A DNA stretch of 64,000 nt from Triatoma infestans (Eukaryota > Arthropoda > Insecta > Hemiptera > Reduviidae): positions 46,899 through 110,898 of the forward strand of contig JAAEAF010003346.1 of NCBI GenBank assembly GCA_011037195.1, written 5' to 3'. Shown here piece after piece: positions 13,340 through 23,387 of the stretch. The notes beneath the pieces were generated by a model that had not been told where the DNA came from, ran no database searches, and was given only the letters and a program-made list of their open reading frames with translations. Each line of letters starts with the position of its first letter. Position 1 is the stretch's first letter. The position numbers and the translations under genes were made by a program.

Positions 13340-13800
13340 TTAAGATTTCGTGTTGAGACTGCGTCAGTGGTTTGCTAGAAACCGACGTTTTGCCCATATT
13401 GCAAATATAATGGATGTGTTAGGTGGAGAGAATTTGTCTGGTTGATGAAATAAGACTGACTTTGTTTAACCCTGGTTAACTAATATATTAATTAAGTGAT
13501 ACAGACTGCCTGGACTTTGCAATAGAGAAATGTTTAAGATAGAATGGTAAATGGGTAATGACACGTAGTGATTGAATGTATTGAACTGTCCTCAACTGTA
13601 TTGAACTGAACTGTGTTTTCTATGGACTGTACGTCGCTATATTTATACAGTTTCTCCCACTCCAATCCGAGAGAGTGGTTTGAGTTTGTTTCTCTTATCT
13701 TTACTCTCTTTCGTTGCTGATCTCTCTTTGGTTGCTGTTATAGCAATGAGCTTCTTCATAATTGTTTCTTCTTGAAAGCTAATGAATGGCTCCATTGTTT
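13340..13800 (-). repeat. Structured repeat beta, split by an LTR
   Basis: Two blocks, GCGTCAGTGGTT...GAAACCGACGTTTTGCCC (13362-13395) and GCAATGAGCTTCTTCAT...CTTGAAAGCTAATG (13743-13784), are contiguous in the copy at 63409-63583. Here an LTR plus a 4-bp TSD separates them. On the minus strand the order is (A)TGAAGA, a GCTCAT/ATGGGC stem, AAAAC, GTC, which resembles a hammerhead core with substitutions. Function is not shown. Confidence 0.6.
13405..13742 (-). mobile_element. Solo LTR, copy 2 (diverged subfamily)
   Basis: A 338-bp insert flanked by GCAA at 13401-13404 and 13743-13746. On the minus strand it starts TATAACAGCAACC and ends CCATTATAT, matching the termini of copies 1 and 4 (TGTAACGGC ... 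CCATTATA). It shares the block AAGTCCAGGCAGTCTGT and a promoter-like 'GTATAAATATAGC'. Removing it with one GCAA gives the uninterrupted order seen at 63470-63510. There is no internal coding sequence. Confidence 0.8.
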
Positions 13801-13894
13801 TATTAAGTTTAGATTCTCCCAATTTATGTAAAATAGAAGAGAAGTAAACAATCAGTAAAAATTACAAGTTTGGAGACTTTCTCATAACTTTGTA

Positions 13895-14075
13895 CATTGC
13901 AGTAAGAGAAAGTCTTGTGATTGATTATTATTATTATTTTTTCTTTTTGTAATTCTGGTGACGGAACCTAAACTATAGTCTAAACCGAAGTTAATATCCA
14001 CCAACCGGAAGTGCTAATTTACTGAATGGATTTTTTTTTTCAGTTTTTCGCGATTTTCTCCCACGAGTTTCTTTC
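13895..14075 (-). mobile_element. Family A fragment
   Basis: The reverse complement shows the terminal-type GCAGTAAGAGAAAGTCTTGTG at the left and 'CAACCGGAAGTGCTAATTTA' plus 'TTTTTCGCGATTTTCTC' at the right, both typical of minus copies. It is shortened internally. Confidence 0.55.
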
Positions 14076-14084
14076 AAAAGATTA

Positions 14085-15450
14085 ATTAGACTGAACATGA
14101 CGGCTGAAGTCCACTATCCCAGACACCGACACCAATTGAGGCTTATTGAGGCTTCCATTGTAGGTACAGTGTGAGAAACCTCCCCTCTCCATGAAGTTAA
14201 GACGCTGCCAAACTATAATCTCCTCTGGTCTCAGTGTGCCAAAGATCTCATAGCGCAATTCGGCGATTGCAGCCCAATCGAACAACATGTGCAAAGAGGC
14301 CGTTTCCTCCTCCACCTGATACAGTCTACACAAAGATTCCGAGTTGATTGCCCCCAACCTTATGTAGGTGTTTCTTGAACCTACCATGCCCTGTGAAAAA
14401 AAGGCCTGTCATCAGATTAATCTTAGGTTCCTTCCTAAACATAGGGTCTCTTTGGTTGCATATTTTATTTTTATTTATTATAAACACTGTATTGAAGCCT
14501 AATATGCTTATTACAGGGAGTTGGGTAAAATCAAGAGATTATATGAACAAAAATTCGAATTAATGCAGAGGTAGCTGAAAACTAAGTAACAAAGAAAAAA
14601 TATATACATAAGTTTTTACTTTATGAGCTATATATCTAACTTTTCTGCCTGGTCTATCATTTCCTTTTATTCTTCTTTCAATTTTTTTTTCTCCCCATTA
14701 TTATATCTATTCCTCACCTATGCATCTTCACATAACTATACACAACACAAACATAAACTATAGACCAAACTGTAAGAGGATAACTGCAAATAAAAATAAA
14801 AACAGCAAAGTAGAATTCAAAACGTAAAAAGAAAAATTAATCACTCAATACAGAATACCTAAAAAGTTATACATAAACAATATCTAGACGATCATAAAGC
14901 TAAATTTACAGTATAAGTTAGAATGATCAATTATGCACTTAATTTCAATTTCCTCAAGTTGTGACTGTTTAAGATATAAAAGTAGACATGATTTAATTTT
15001 TCAACAGAAACAATGTCTAATATGTTAATAATATTGTTATAATCATCTGAGTTCATTGGTTCCATATTTAAACACCTTTGATATAATAATTTGGTCGTGT
15101 TTAAGTCTTGGACTTAGTTTGCAGTGATTGTGTCGTGGTCACTCCGGAAGCCATTTTGTGATCGATGCACTTAGTATCCATTTGGTTATCCCTAGAACAG
15201 GTTCCGGACCACAGAACGGAGTGTTCGTCCACTTTCCTGGCCAGTAGGTCGACTACTTCATTACCTCTAATCCTCTAATATGTTCCGGCATCCACTCCAG
15301 CCAGATTTTATTGTGTTGGAAATGTTCTGTCAGAGTTTCTCTGCACTCCCTGACCAGGGATGAGGTGATTCTGAAGGCGGCGAGAGCCTTCAATAGCCTG
15401 GCTGTCCGAAAAGATGTGAATCTTCCTATTTTCAAAACTGATAACTCCAT
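14085..15450 (-). pseudogene. RNase H-type LINE (group 1) fragment, with nested LINE
   Basis: Minus strand: RNase H block KALAAFRITSSLVRECRETL (near 15320-15390), matching the same block in the element at 28754-30407. The C-terminal block SESLCRLYQVEEETASLHML ... ELRYEIFGTLRPEE (14212-14340) matches that copy's zinc-knuckle region. The two blocks are separated by an inserted LINE piece at 14462-15105. Frames are broken in several places. The reverse transcriptase part is absent. Confidence 0.8.
14462..15105 (-). mobile_element. CR1/L2-like LINE 3' end nested in another LINE
   Basis: Minus strand from about 15105 reads through the last residues of a LINE ORF2, including MEPMNSDDYNNIINIL and 'VSVEKLNHVYFYILNS', then a stop and an AT-rich 3' UTR ending AATAAATAAAAATAAAATA. 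The same kind of C-terminus ends the LINE at 27691-28750. The flanks CGACCAAAT (15100s) and CAACCAAAG (14450s), read on the minus strand, may be a short imperfect TSD. Removing it would join the two halves of the surrounding LINE. Confidence 0.6.
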
Positions 15451-15547
15451 AACACTTTTATTTGAAGCATTTTTCCAGGAAAATTTGTTTGGGGGGGGAG
15501 TATTCTGGGAAGAGGGGAAGCAGCAACGTTAAGCTATCCTTTGAAAT

Positions 15548-15778
15548 ATTATAACATTGGCGGGCTTAACGTCCAACTACCAAATTAGGTGTCGTGGACG
15601 GGGGCGGAAGCACCTACTTTACTATTAACATTTTTTAAACAAATATAAAATTTAGTTATACGCTGGACTCGAACTGGGGTCCTCCCACTTACAAGTCCAT
15701 GCTCATAACCAATACACCAACACCCGCCAACCAATACACCAACCTTGCGCAGTGGCAATATCGTAACCAATGAAGGTC
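15548..15778 (-). mobile_element. SINE-2, tRNA-derived
   Basis: On the minus strand a tRNA-like head reads TTGGTGTATTGGTTATGAGC, then a spacer, then the B-box CAGTTCGAGTCC (15668-15680 region). An unrelated body follows, ending 'GGTAGTTGGACGTTAAGCCC'. The A-box-like GTTGGTGTATTGGTT occurs twice at the head. It lacks a foldable 3' acceptor half, so it is a SINE and not a functional tRNA gene. Confidence 0.6.
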
Positions 15779-16397
15779 TCCTGAGGTGCGATTATTGCTA
15801 GTTGAAAACTTTTACCTATAATTATTATTATTATTATTATTAAATGGTTCAGCAGACAGACAGAGAAAAGTTGATTATCTTCTTAATATTATATAAGTAA
15901 TTCAACTATCACTCCAACTAGGGGCACTAAAATGGAAACAAATTATTGAAAAATTATTATCAGTAATGAATGACTTTTACAATGAGTAATGAAACAAAAA
16001 GAAGTCAGATGCTATAAATTGTGATGGTTTATAAAGTATATAAAAAGAATGATGTTACATAAAAGTAAAAAAATGATGTAAAATAGTAAGAATATTGCAA
16101 GGTCATAACAAAATATGCTAAACAAGTTATCAATGATAACAGGTTATTAAAAAAAATAAAAATAAAAAATAGTCATAAAAATGTTGTAAAACGTAATAAA
16201 TACGAACAAAAGATGTGTGTCTTTAAGAGATTAGTTTTTATTTTAATATAACTATGGAAAAATAGAAATTGATTATGTTATACAGAGTTTAGGATTTTAA
16301 TAACATTAAGGGATTTTATTATTAATTTTTATTTTATGATCAATCAAAGTATTTTTTTCATTGTAGGTGAAATTACAGTTAGTCTTACATTTTTATT
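15779..16397. other. AT-rich stretch, nothing recognised
   Basis: A short ATT repeat at about 15824-15842 and low-complexity A/T sequence. No ORF or known repeat was seen. Confidence 0.5.
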
Positions 16398-16406
16398 AAA
16401 AAAAAA

Positions 16407-16455
16407 TCTGGTGTGAAACACTCACCTACTCTCTCTTACTGGAACCAGTCTTTAA
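16407..16455 (+). mobile_element. Family A left-end fragment
   Basis: Begins TCTGGTGTGAAACACTCACC after an A run and includes CTCTCTTACTGG. It is truncated shortly afterwards, next to a decayed LTR. Confidence 0.7.
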
Positions 16456-16496
16456 GAGTTGAAAATATTTCTTTAATACTGATTTCTGCAATGAAT

Positions 16497-16813
16497 CTTT
16501 GTAAGAAGAAGGGTTTATAAGAACAAATAAACTGGAAATAATGCTGAACACTGTGATCATGAGACTTTACACGTATATGAGAAATTAGGTAGCGAGAGAC
16601 TTAGAGTGAGTGAAGAGAAGGGTAAGTAGTTGGTTGCTGACGTGTTTTAACTGGTGTATAAACTGTCCCATGTAGGAGGTCTAGCGCGGCTATATTTAAA
16701 CAGAGTCTCTCTCCCACTCTAGTCTGGCCTAAGTAGCGAGTGAGACTCTCAATTTTCTGTGTGTGTGTGTCTCTCTCTCTCTGCTTTAGATACCTCTCTT
16801 CGGATCCTATTAT
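16497..16813 (-). mobile_element. Solo LTR, copy 3 (decayed ends)
   Basis: On the minus strand AATAGGATCCGAAGAG, CACTCGCTACTTAGGCCAGA, 'CTAGAGTGGGAGAGAGACTC', 'CTTCTCTTCACTCACTCTAA' and 'GTGTTCAGCATTATTTCC' occur in the same order as in the LTR at 19225-19570. No TSD could be read and the 3' terminus is unclear, so the boundaries are approximate. A GT/CT-rich patch near 16760-16785 lies inside it. Confidence 0.7.
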
Positions 16814-17119
16814 GTGATCTTACTAAAAAAATTAATTCTAAGCCGATCTGGAAAGTATTCTTTTCTACCATTTTGTCAATGAACAAGCCATAATGAAGAT
16901 ATGGGCGAGTTTAATGGCAATAATGGAATGTGGGTACAGATGTTTTTAGGATGTAGATGTGTGACCATGGACAAACAAAATGACAAACCTATTGTCACCT
17001 GGAAGGTACCTAGTCTGTGGATAGGCCCTATTTAGTGGTTATGTTTGTATAGTGTACATACTTGACTGTAAACGATTATGGAAATATGCAGGTGCAAATG
17101 AGTGTGTGGGTGGTTTAGT

Positions 17120-17151
<32 letters not shown>

Positions 17152-17904
17152 ATGAGCTAGATTTGTGCCAATGTGCGTCGTTAAACCATAATAACTATGC
17201 TCTCTTAATCTTGTGTCTTCCCTTAATACGTATATTTTAAAAGCTATGTAAGTGTTATTACGAATAGCTACTGCGTTTAAATAGCTGGGATAACCCCAGA
17301 GATTCCAGGATCCCAGGAAAAATTGAAGTGAAAATTGATTGAACTAAAAATTATGAAATAAAATTGTTTTAAAAAGAAAAGCAAGCTTTGTTTTCCTTCT
17401 TCAATCAATTTCATTTCATTTTTTTGGGGTTGAAATATATTGAAAATTTAACTTTAATATGTTACTTAAGTTTAGAAAAGTCAACAACTAATTGTCATAT
17501 GTTGTCATAAGTCAACATTTGTGAACTTGAATATATAGATTTAGTTTTTTGTTAATTACGTTGCGTAAAACGAAGGCTATTTTGATAAGCTGATAAGTGT
17601 CACTATCGTATGAACAAATCATATGTCTGAAGGGCAGGATTACTGTTATCTATGAAAACAAGGTTTTTCCCGATTTATTATATAATTCATTTGTTTGTTG
17701 AAAATTGATTTATTACAATCTTTATACTAGACTATAAAAAAAAAAAAAAAAAAATGCAAACAAAAATGGCCGCTTCTTAAGCAATTAACTAAGGAGGACG
17801 GTTGATGGGCAAATTTCTTGGAACTTTTATATTTAAGGCAATTAAATGAAGGACAATATATTCTCCATTTAATCGTTATTAAAGTATAATCAATATTTTT
17901 TTTT
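16814..17904. other. No gene recognised; contains (GT)n
   Basis: AT-rich. A (GT)n tract at about 17119-17141 and an A18 run near 17737-17753 are the only clear features. Confidence 0.5.
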
Positions 17905-18196
17905 TTATTTGGAGAATGTTACAAACAAAAGTGATACGTATTTATGTATGTAGGTAAAACTTTCGTATCAGATACAATGGTAGTACCTAAATGAAATATC
18001 AAGTTTGTGGTTCCCGCGATTTTTTGTTCTGGTGATATTTGGTTAACACACGCAAACACACAAACACACAGACAATTCGCTAAAAAAAAAAATCCCCATA
18101 CTCAGAGTACCTGAAAAAATATATTTCCGGTACAAACAAAATTTCGAAAATACGCGTACGATCGTAATACTTCCTCTTACCAAAGAGTAAGAGAAA
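17905..18196 (+). mobile_element. Family A right-end fragment
   Basis: Carries GGAGAATGTTACAAACAAAAG, 'GTACCTAAATGAAATATCAAG', a CA-rich tract (18048-18073), 'CATACTCAGAGTACCTGAAA' and the terminal hairpin 'CTTCCTCTTACCAAAGAGTAAGAGAA' at about 18170-18195. The left part is missing. Confidence 0.75.
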
Positions 18197-18207
18197 ATTT
18201 AATATTA

Positions 18208-18340
18208 TCTGGTATGAGAAACATCCACACCACTTTCTCTTATTTCAATTTTCAAACAGTTTTGATTAAAAAGTATTCTTAAAAGTTGCAATTTTCACTA
18301 AATGCTTAAGTTCCTTAACTCCCACCAGCCGTGGGGAGTA
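18208..18340 (+). mobile_element. Family A left-end fragment
   Basis: TCTGGTATGAGAAACATCC and ACTTTCTCTTATTTC are a diverged left end lying only 11 bp after the preceding right end. Head-to-tail proximity like this recurs at 26.3 and 42.4 kb. Confidence 0.55.
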
Positions 18341-18679
18341 TATTGTTCTTCTTCATGTGTTATAAAAAGTGGGAAATCTATATCTCATCTCGCCCAGAAA
18401 ATTTTACACTAATTATTTCCAGAAAATTTTTTTTCAAATAAAGTAAACGTTTTCAGATATACTTACTTGCCTAAATATTTACACCTAGTTTATGGCCATA
18501 TTTATTGACCCAATAAAAATCGGAGGTTACCTCATAAAAATTACGAGCAAATGATACCACGTGTCTGAGACCCGGGCCGTGAGGGAAGTGATCGTTCCAC
18601 CCGTTATTTCGACATTACTACAAAATGTACACGTGGTGAAAGCTATTGACAATCCCAATATGATTTAGTTGCTTCATCA
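18341..18679. other. No gene recognised
   Basis: Mixed-composition sequence with 'GACCCGGGCCGTGAGGGAAG' near 18570. No coherent frame and no repeat match in the window. Confidence 0.4.
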
Positions 18680-19680
18680 ATAAATGGTGGCCAATTATTA
18701 CTCGGAAGAAAAGCATAGTGGCTGAGCGGAGGAGACTTATGGTAATTCTGCCACCCATTAAAATTAATTTTTCCTACTTCTGCCCTTCTTCTTCATATCT
18801 GTTTATTCCCATATCTTTAAACTTGGTTTTCACCAAGGCCTTAACATTTCTTAAAGGATTGGGTAGGCCAGGTTGTCCCGTTTTTGAACCTTCTTTGGCC
18901 AGGTGGTGAGCCTGCTCCGCAATGGCCAGGCATCTATTGAAATATCACCTGCTTGCCTTCATTCAACAAATCATTTACGGCCAATCTGCAGGTTTCTTCC
19001 ATTTGTGGAGTCTAGAGAAGACAGGGACTAAATTACAGATTGGGAATCTATAAAGATGACAACCTTGTTCTCAGGCCTGGTGGCGACAAAATATAGAGCG
19101 CTGTATTTATGTCTCCACGAACATTTCTCCGTCATAACTGTCGCACGAGGAAGGAAGGAGAAGGCTGATTTGTCAGAACCGCGAGAAAACTTCTGCCACC
19201 CGTAATACATTTAGCACTGTCGGCTGAATAGGATCCGAAGAGCAAAAAGAGAAACATAAAATTGAGAATTTCACTCGCTGCTTAGGCCAGACTAGAGTGG
19301 GAGACTCTGTACATATACGCTGAGCTAGCTAGCTCTACAGAGGGACTGTTTATAGTATAATATACGACAGTTTTACAACAGTTAACAACGAGTCAGCAAC
19401 CGACTACTAATCCTTCTCTTCACTCACTCTAAAACTCTCGTTAACTGATTTCTCTTATACGTTTAAAGTCCTGGCAGTTTGTGTTACTTCTTCAATTTAC
19501 AGTGTTCAGCATTATTCACCAGTTTATTTCATCTTCTAAACCCAATTCTCTGCTTCTCATACCCATTATACGGCTGACCCATCAGTATATACATACAGCC
19601 GCCATTCACTGTCTGGGTATTTCTCTGCTGTCATTTCTAGAGTTGCTATCCTGAACTGTGACAGTTCTTCTCCGTAGTGC
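18680..19680 (-). pseudogene. RNase H-type LINE (group 3), split by an LTR
   Basis: Minus-strand translation in order: YPDSEWRLYVYTDGSA (19575-19625), a weakly conserved middle, RPENKVVIFIDSQSVI (19028-19075), then a decayed QWMPGHCG-like motif (about 18920-18940) and a lysine-rich tail. TDGS and DSQS contain two RNase H catalytic aspartates. The solo LTR at 19225-19570 lies directly after TDGSA. Deleting it with one CGGC leaves DGSADSAKC in one frame. Other frame breaks show the element is dead. No reverse transcriptase is seen. Confidence 0.8.
19225..19570 (+). mobile_element. Solo LTR, copy 4 (19 kb)
   Basis: A 346-bp insert starting TGAATAGGATCC and ending CCCATTATA. It is flanked by CGGC at 19221-19224 and 19571-19574; both are followed by TGA, so the direct repeat could be read as up to 7 bp. 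It shares the internal blocks CTAGAGTGGGAGA and AAAGTCCTGGCAGTTTGTGT with the other LTRs. No internal region is present. Confidence 0.85.
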
Positions 19681-19744
19681 CGCGTGCGAGCTTCATTCTT
19701 GTTTCATCATCATCCACAAACCACTACAAAAACACTAAGCATCA

Positions 19745-19955
19745 TTTGTATGTAGCTAGTATCAAGAGTTAAAGAAAATCGTTGGAGGCAGTTTTCGAGC
19801 AAATTGAGATAAATTTGAAATATTAATAAAGTTGCGCTTCCGTTTAATGAAAAACTTCGTGGTAATTAAAAAACGGAATATCAAGTTTGAGCATCGGGCA
19901 ATTTTCCGAGAAATGTTATCAATAAATGCACATACACCACCAAATAGTTTTACCT
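19745..19955 (+). mobile_element. Family A fragment
   Basis: 'AAAGAAAATCGTTGGAGGCA', 'TTTTCGAGCAAATTGAG' and 'GGAATATCAAGTTTGAGCAT' are interior and right-half blocks. The element is internally shortened and lacks the terminal hairpin. Confidence 0.5.
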
Positions 19956-20074
19956 CTTAAAGCCTTAAATTAGTTATAGAAAATAAAAATATAATAATTG
20001 AAAATAAATAAAATAATAATTGATAATATAAAAATATAATAGTTGATAATTTTAATGAATGAGTAAATAAAAAA

Positions 20075-20899
20075 TCTGGTGTGAAACACTCACACAACTT
20101 TCTCTTACTCCATTACTCAAAATTATAATTGACAAATTTTATAGTTTGTGTCCCAAATTTAATGAAATTCGTCGAAAACTGAAAAAACTGTTCATTAAAA
20201 GCGCACTTCCGGTTTACTACTATTCTTGAAACTCGGAATTTTGCCCATCTATTTATTTTTGTTTGGATGATAGAATTGTATAATCAATTATGATAGGACT
20301 TCAGAGAAAAACATAACCCCGCCTCTCCCATAAAAGTGCCCTTAAATGAATTTTCCCAGAGAAATATTTTAAGTGAAAGTTGTAGATCATTGTATGTTTA
20401 GTTTATATAAGAAGTTTCAAGAAAATCGTCGGAACCATATTTGAGAAAATGGCGAAAAAGTGAAAAAATAATTTAGTTAAGTGGTAAAGTAAACGCACTG
20501 CCAATTATCCGTTTTTTTCCAAACTCGGAATTTCAACAACTTATTCAATTCTAATTAACATTATTTAGGTAACAGAATTGTCCAATAAACTGAAATAACA
20601 CTTTAGAAGAAAAGCTAACCCAACCCCTCCCCTATAACTGCCCTTAAATAAATTTTCGCAGAGAAACATTTCAAATAAAAGTTGTAGCTCTTTGTATGTG
20701 TAGTTGATGTATCAAGTTTGAAGAAAATCGTCGGAGCCATTTTTGAGAAAAACCCAAAAAGTGAAAAATCCAACTAGTAAAGTGGTACTTCCGGTTGAGA
20801 AATTTTGACATATAACGTACTGTCAGATTCCATGGTGATACCTAAACGGAATATCAAGTTTTAACTTTCTACGGTTTTTCGTTTTTGAGCTATGCTGTT

Positions 20900-20931
<32 letters not shown>

Positions 20932-21060
20932 GACCATTTGCTAAAAACCATTTTTTTTTTGTCTCAGGGGACCTCAAAAGGGATATTTCCGGTGAAAACA
21001 CGATATCGAAAATTTGTCACGATTACAATACTTCCTCTTACTAGGAGTAAGAGAAAGTAA
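20075..21060 (+). mobile_element. Family A, full-length reference copy
   Basis: Starts TCTGGTGTGAAACACTCACA and ends AGAAAGTAA. The left subterminal ACTTTCTCTTACTCC (20097-20111) is the exact reverse complement of GGAGTAAGAGAAAGT (21044-21058). The last 31 bases form a hairpin: arms 21029-21042 and 21046-21059, 14 paired positions with one mismatch, loop AGG. A (CA)n tract lies at about 20904-20930. No ORF, no transposase. The 5'-TC start, subterminal inverted repeat, microsatellite and 3' hairpin are the architecture described for Helentron-associated elements. The GTAA 3' end and unread insertion site keep this assignment provisional. Confidence 0.88.
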
Positions 21061-21189
21061 AATAGACAAGTAACAAGTGGTCAGATTAATAACTAGAACT
21101 AATAAGAGATTTACTACCATATTATACAAACTTAGGTTGCAAATAAAATTCTACTAAAAACTAAAACACAAGAAGGAAGAAGATATGTA

Positions 21190-21320
21190 AACTAAATGGT
21201 ACGAGGTGTGGGTCACCTTCTGTACCCTTGGGACGACCTCAGGTGGGTGAGCCTCATCACCGCCATTGGGTCATTGTAATCCTGCCAGTTCACCTTGCCT
21301 CACCAACATTACATTACACA
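21190..21320 (-). other. GC-richer island, possible exon
   Basis: About 120 bp of clearly higher GC in an AT-rich setting. One minus-strand frame is open through WQDYNDPMAVMRLTHLRSS before a stop. I do not recognise the protein, and splice sites are not convincing. It could equally be an unidentified repeat. Confidence 0.2.
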
Positions 21321-21737
21321 CTTCTATAGAACTATTTTTCTTTTCCTTTTTTTTATTTTTGTTTTCTTCATTTAAATTGCATCTTCTTATATTTTAATTA
21401 GAGATAAAGTTCTTATTTTCCTTATAATTATTCATTATACGATTTAAAGCGATCGCAGTATACTAAGGTGATAATTAGATAAATTGTCTGTTATTATTTT
21501 TTGACGCTATATATTTCAGCTAAGCACAAACACACCTAAGATCTTTGAACATTGTTCAATTAAATTTTTATTTACCACAAAAACCAGTTTATTTGTTTTA
21601 GAACTGACACGCATGTTCCCAGAAAATTTAACTCGATCTTACAGCCCTCACTCATACTAATTTCTAAAAAAAAATCTCTTCCTTTCAGTGCAGTTAATAC
21701 AATTATAAAACAGAAATTTTCTTTAAAATTAACATTT

Positions 21738-21827
21738 ATTCGGAGTTCAAACATAATATAGAACATAAATATAGATGCGTGTATTCGGAGTTCAAACATA
21801 ATATAGAACATAAATATAGATGCGTGA
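21738..21827. repeat. 45-bp tandem duplication
   Basis: Two adjacent, nearly identical 45-bp units beginning TATTCGGAGTTCAAACATAA, period measured between CGGAGTTC at 21741 and 21786. The minus reading repeats HASIFMFYIMFELRI, which is a by-product of the duplication. Confidence 0.9.
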
Positions 21828-21939
21828 AGTTGCATGCTGGAAGGGCAAAATACTCAATGGGCTCAGATACTCAATGTAGTTACAGAACACAGTGTTAATA
21901 GTATTCAAGGAACTCAAATCACATTGGAAATCTTATACC

Positions 21940-22502
21940 ATAAATTAATTTTGGGAAAAATCTGTTTAAATAAACATTACAGAATTTTATTTTTGTATTC
22001 AAAGTTTAGATTAAGTCGTTCTAGCTGTTTTCGAGAAAATTCTATAAAATCCAGAAACCTTTCCGCAAAGTGACCGATGTTTTTCCAAATTTGGAATTCT
22101 AGCAATATTTCTGTTGGGCAATAATACTGTGCAGCTGAGAGTGCTATAAATTGTATTGAAGTGGTACTTTAGAAGGAAAACATAATGCTAACGATCCCTT
22201 AGAATTCCCGCCAAAAAATCAATTTTCTTTGGGAAATGTTGTCAAATAAAAGTGATAGGTACTTATGTGTGTAGATAGTATACAAAGTTTTAAAAAAATC
22301 GTTGGTGTCGTTTGCGAGAAAATGGCCAAAAAATTGGAAAAATAAGAAACATTCCGAAAAGATACAATTTCGGTTGATAGAGGATTTTGCCCGGAAACTT
22401 TCGTGTCTGAATGGAATAACCATATTTAAGCTTCCTGCAATTTTTTCGTTATTGAGATATTTTTTTAACACCTAAGCACACACACACACACACACACACA
22501 TA
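21940..22502 (+). mobile_element. Family A right half, interrupted
   Basis: Interior and right-half blocks: GGAAATGTTGTCAAATAAAA, AAAAATCGTTGGTGTCGTTT, TTTCGGTTGATAGAGGATTT and then 'GAGATATTTTTTTAACACC' with (CA)n to 22500. Instead of the usual end block, the 79-bp satellite follows. The same 'AGATATTTTTTTAACACC' + (CA)n sequence resumes at 25239, so this copy looks split by the insertion at 22503-25238. Confidence 0.75.
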
Positions 22503-22516
22503 TACAGAGTGTGCAG

Positions 22517-23340
22517 AGTGTATAAATGAGTGTTGCTAGAAAATTCACTCTTGCCGTAAAAACGCCGATTTTAGGGATTTTCCTGATCCTTAACCCCAAC
22601 TGAATTGGGTGTCGCTCTAAAACTCACGGTTAAGGTTGAAACGCCGATTTTAGGTATTTTCTTGCACCTTACACGCAACTGAAGTGAGTGTTCCTCGAAA
22701 CCTCACTCTTACGCTTGATATGCCGATTTTAGAGATTTTCTTGAACTTTGCAACCAACTGAAGTGATTGCTGCTCGAAAACCCACACTTACGTTTGAAAT
22801 GCCGAATTTAGGCAATTACTTGAACCTTACAAACAAATGAAGTGAGTGTTGCTCAAAAACTCCCTCCTACGTTTGAAACGTCCTTTTCAGGTATTTTCTT
22901 GAACCTCAAAACTCACTCCGACGTTTGAAACGTCAATTTCAGGTATTTTCTTGAACCTCACAACCAACTTAACTGAGTGTTGCTCGAAAACTCACTCTTA
23001 AGTTTGAAATGCCGATTTTAGGGATTTTCTTGTACCTTACATCCAACTGAAGTGATTGAAGCTCGGAAACTCACTCTTACGGTTGAAACGCCGAATTTAG
23101 GGATTTCTATGAACCTTTCAACCAACTAAACTCAGTGTTGCTCGGAAACTCACTTCTAAATTTGAAACGCCGATTTCAGGGAATTTCCGGTACCTTACAT
23201 CCAACTGAAGTAGTGTTGATCGAAAACTCCCTCTTACGTTTGAAACGCCGATTTTAGGGATAATCTTGAACCTCGCAACCAACTGAAATGGGTGTGGCTC
23301 GAAAACTCACTCTTGTGGTTGAAACGCCGATTTTAGGGGA
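22517..23340. repeat. 79-bp satellite array, about 10.5 units
   Basis: The word GCCGATTTTAGG (with variants) recurs at 22564, 22643, 22722, 22801, 22880, 22932, 23011, 23090, 23169, 23247 and 23326. The spacing is 79 bp apart from one 52-bp short unit and one of 78. Each unit carries GTGAGTGTTGCTCGAAAACTC, whose GTGAG/CTCAC ends can pair, and CTTACGTTTGAAAC. Units differ at many positions, so this is an old array. It has no ORF. Confidence 0.95.
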
Positions 23341-23347
23341 AAAAAAA

Positions 23348-23387
23348 TCTGGTGTGAAAAACTCACACAACTTTCTCTTACTCCAGT
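23348..23387 (+). mobile_element. Family A left end abutting a LINE
   Basis: TCTGGTGTGAAAAACTCACA followed by ACTTTCTCTTACTCCAGTT, then directly a reverse-transcriptase reading frame. Only the first 40 bases of family A are present, sandwiched between satellite and LINE. Confidence 0.85.

Noticed and set aside
22517..23340. CRISPR-like array
   Set aside because: The whole 79-bp unit repeats, with no unique spacers; it is a satellite in eukaryotic DNA.
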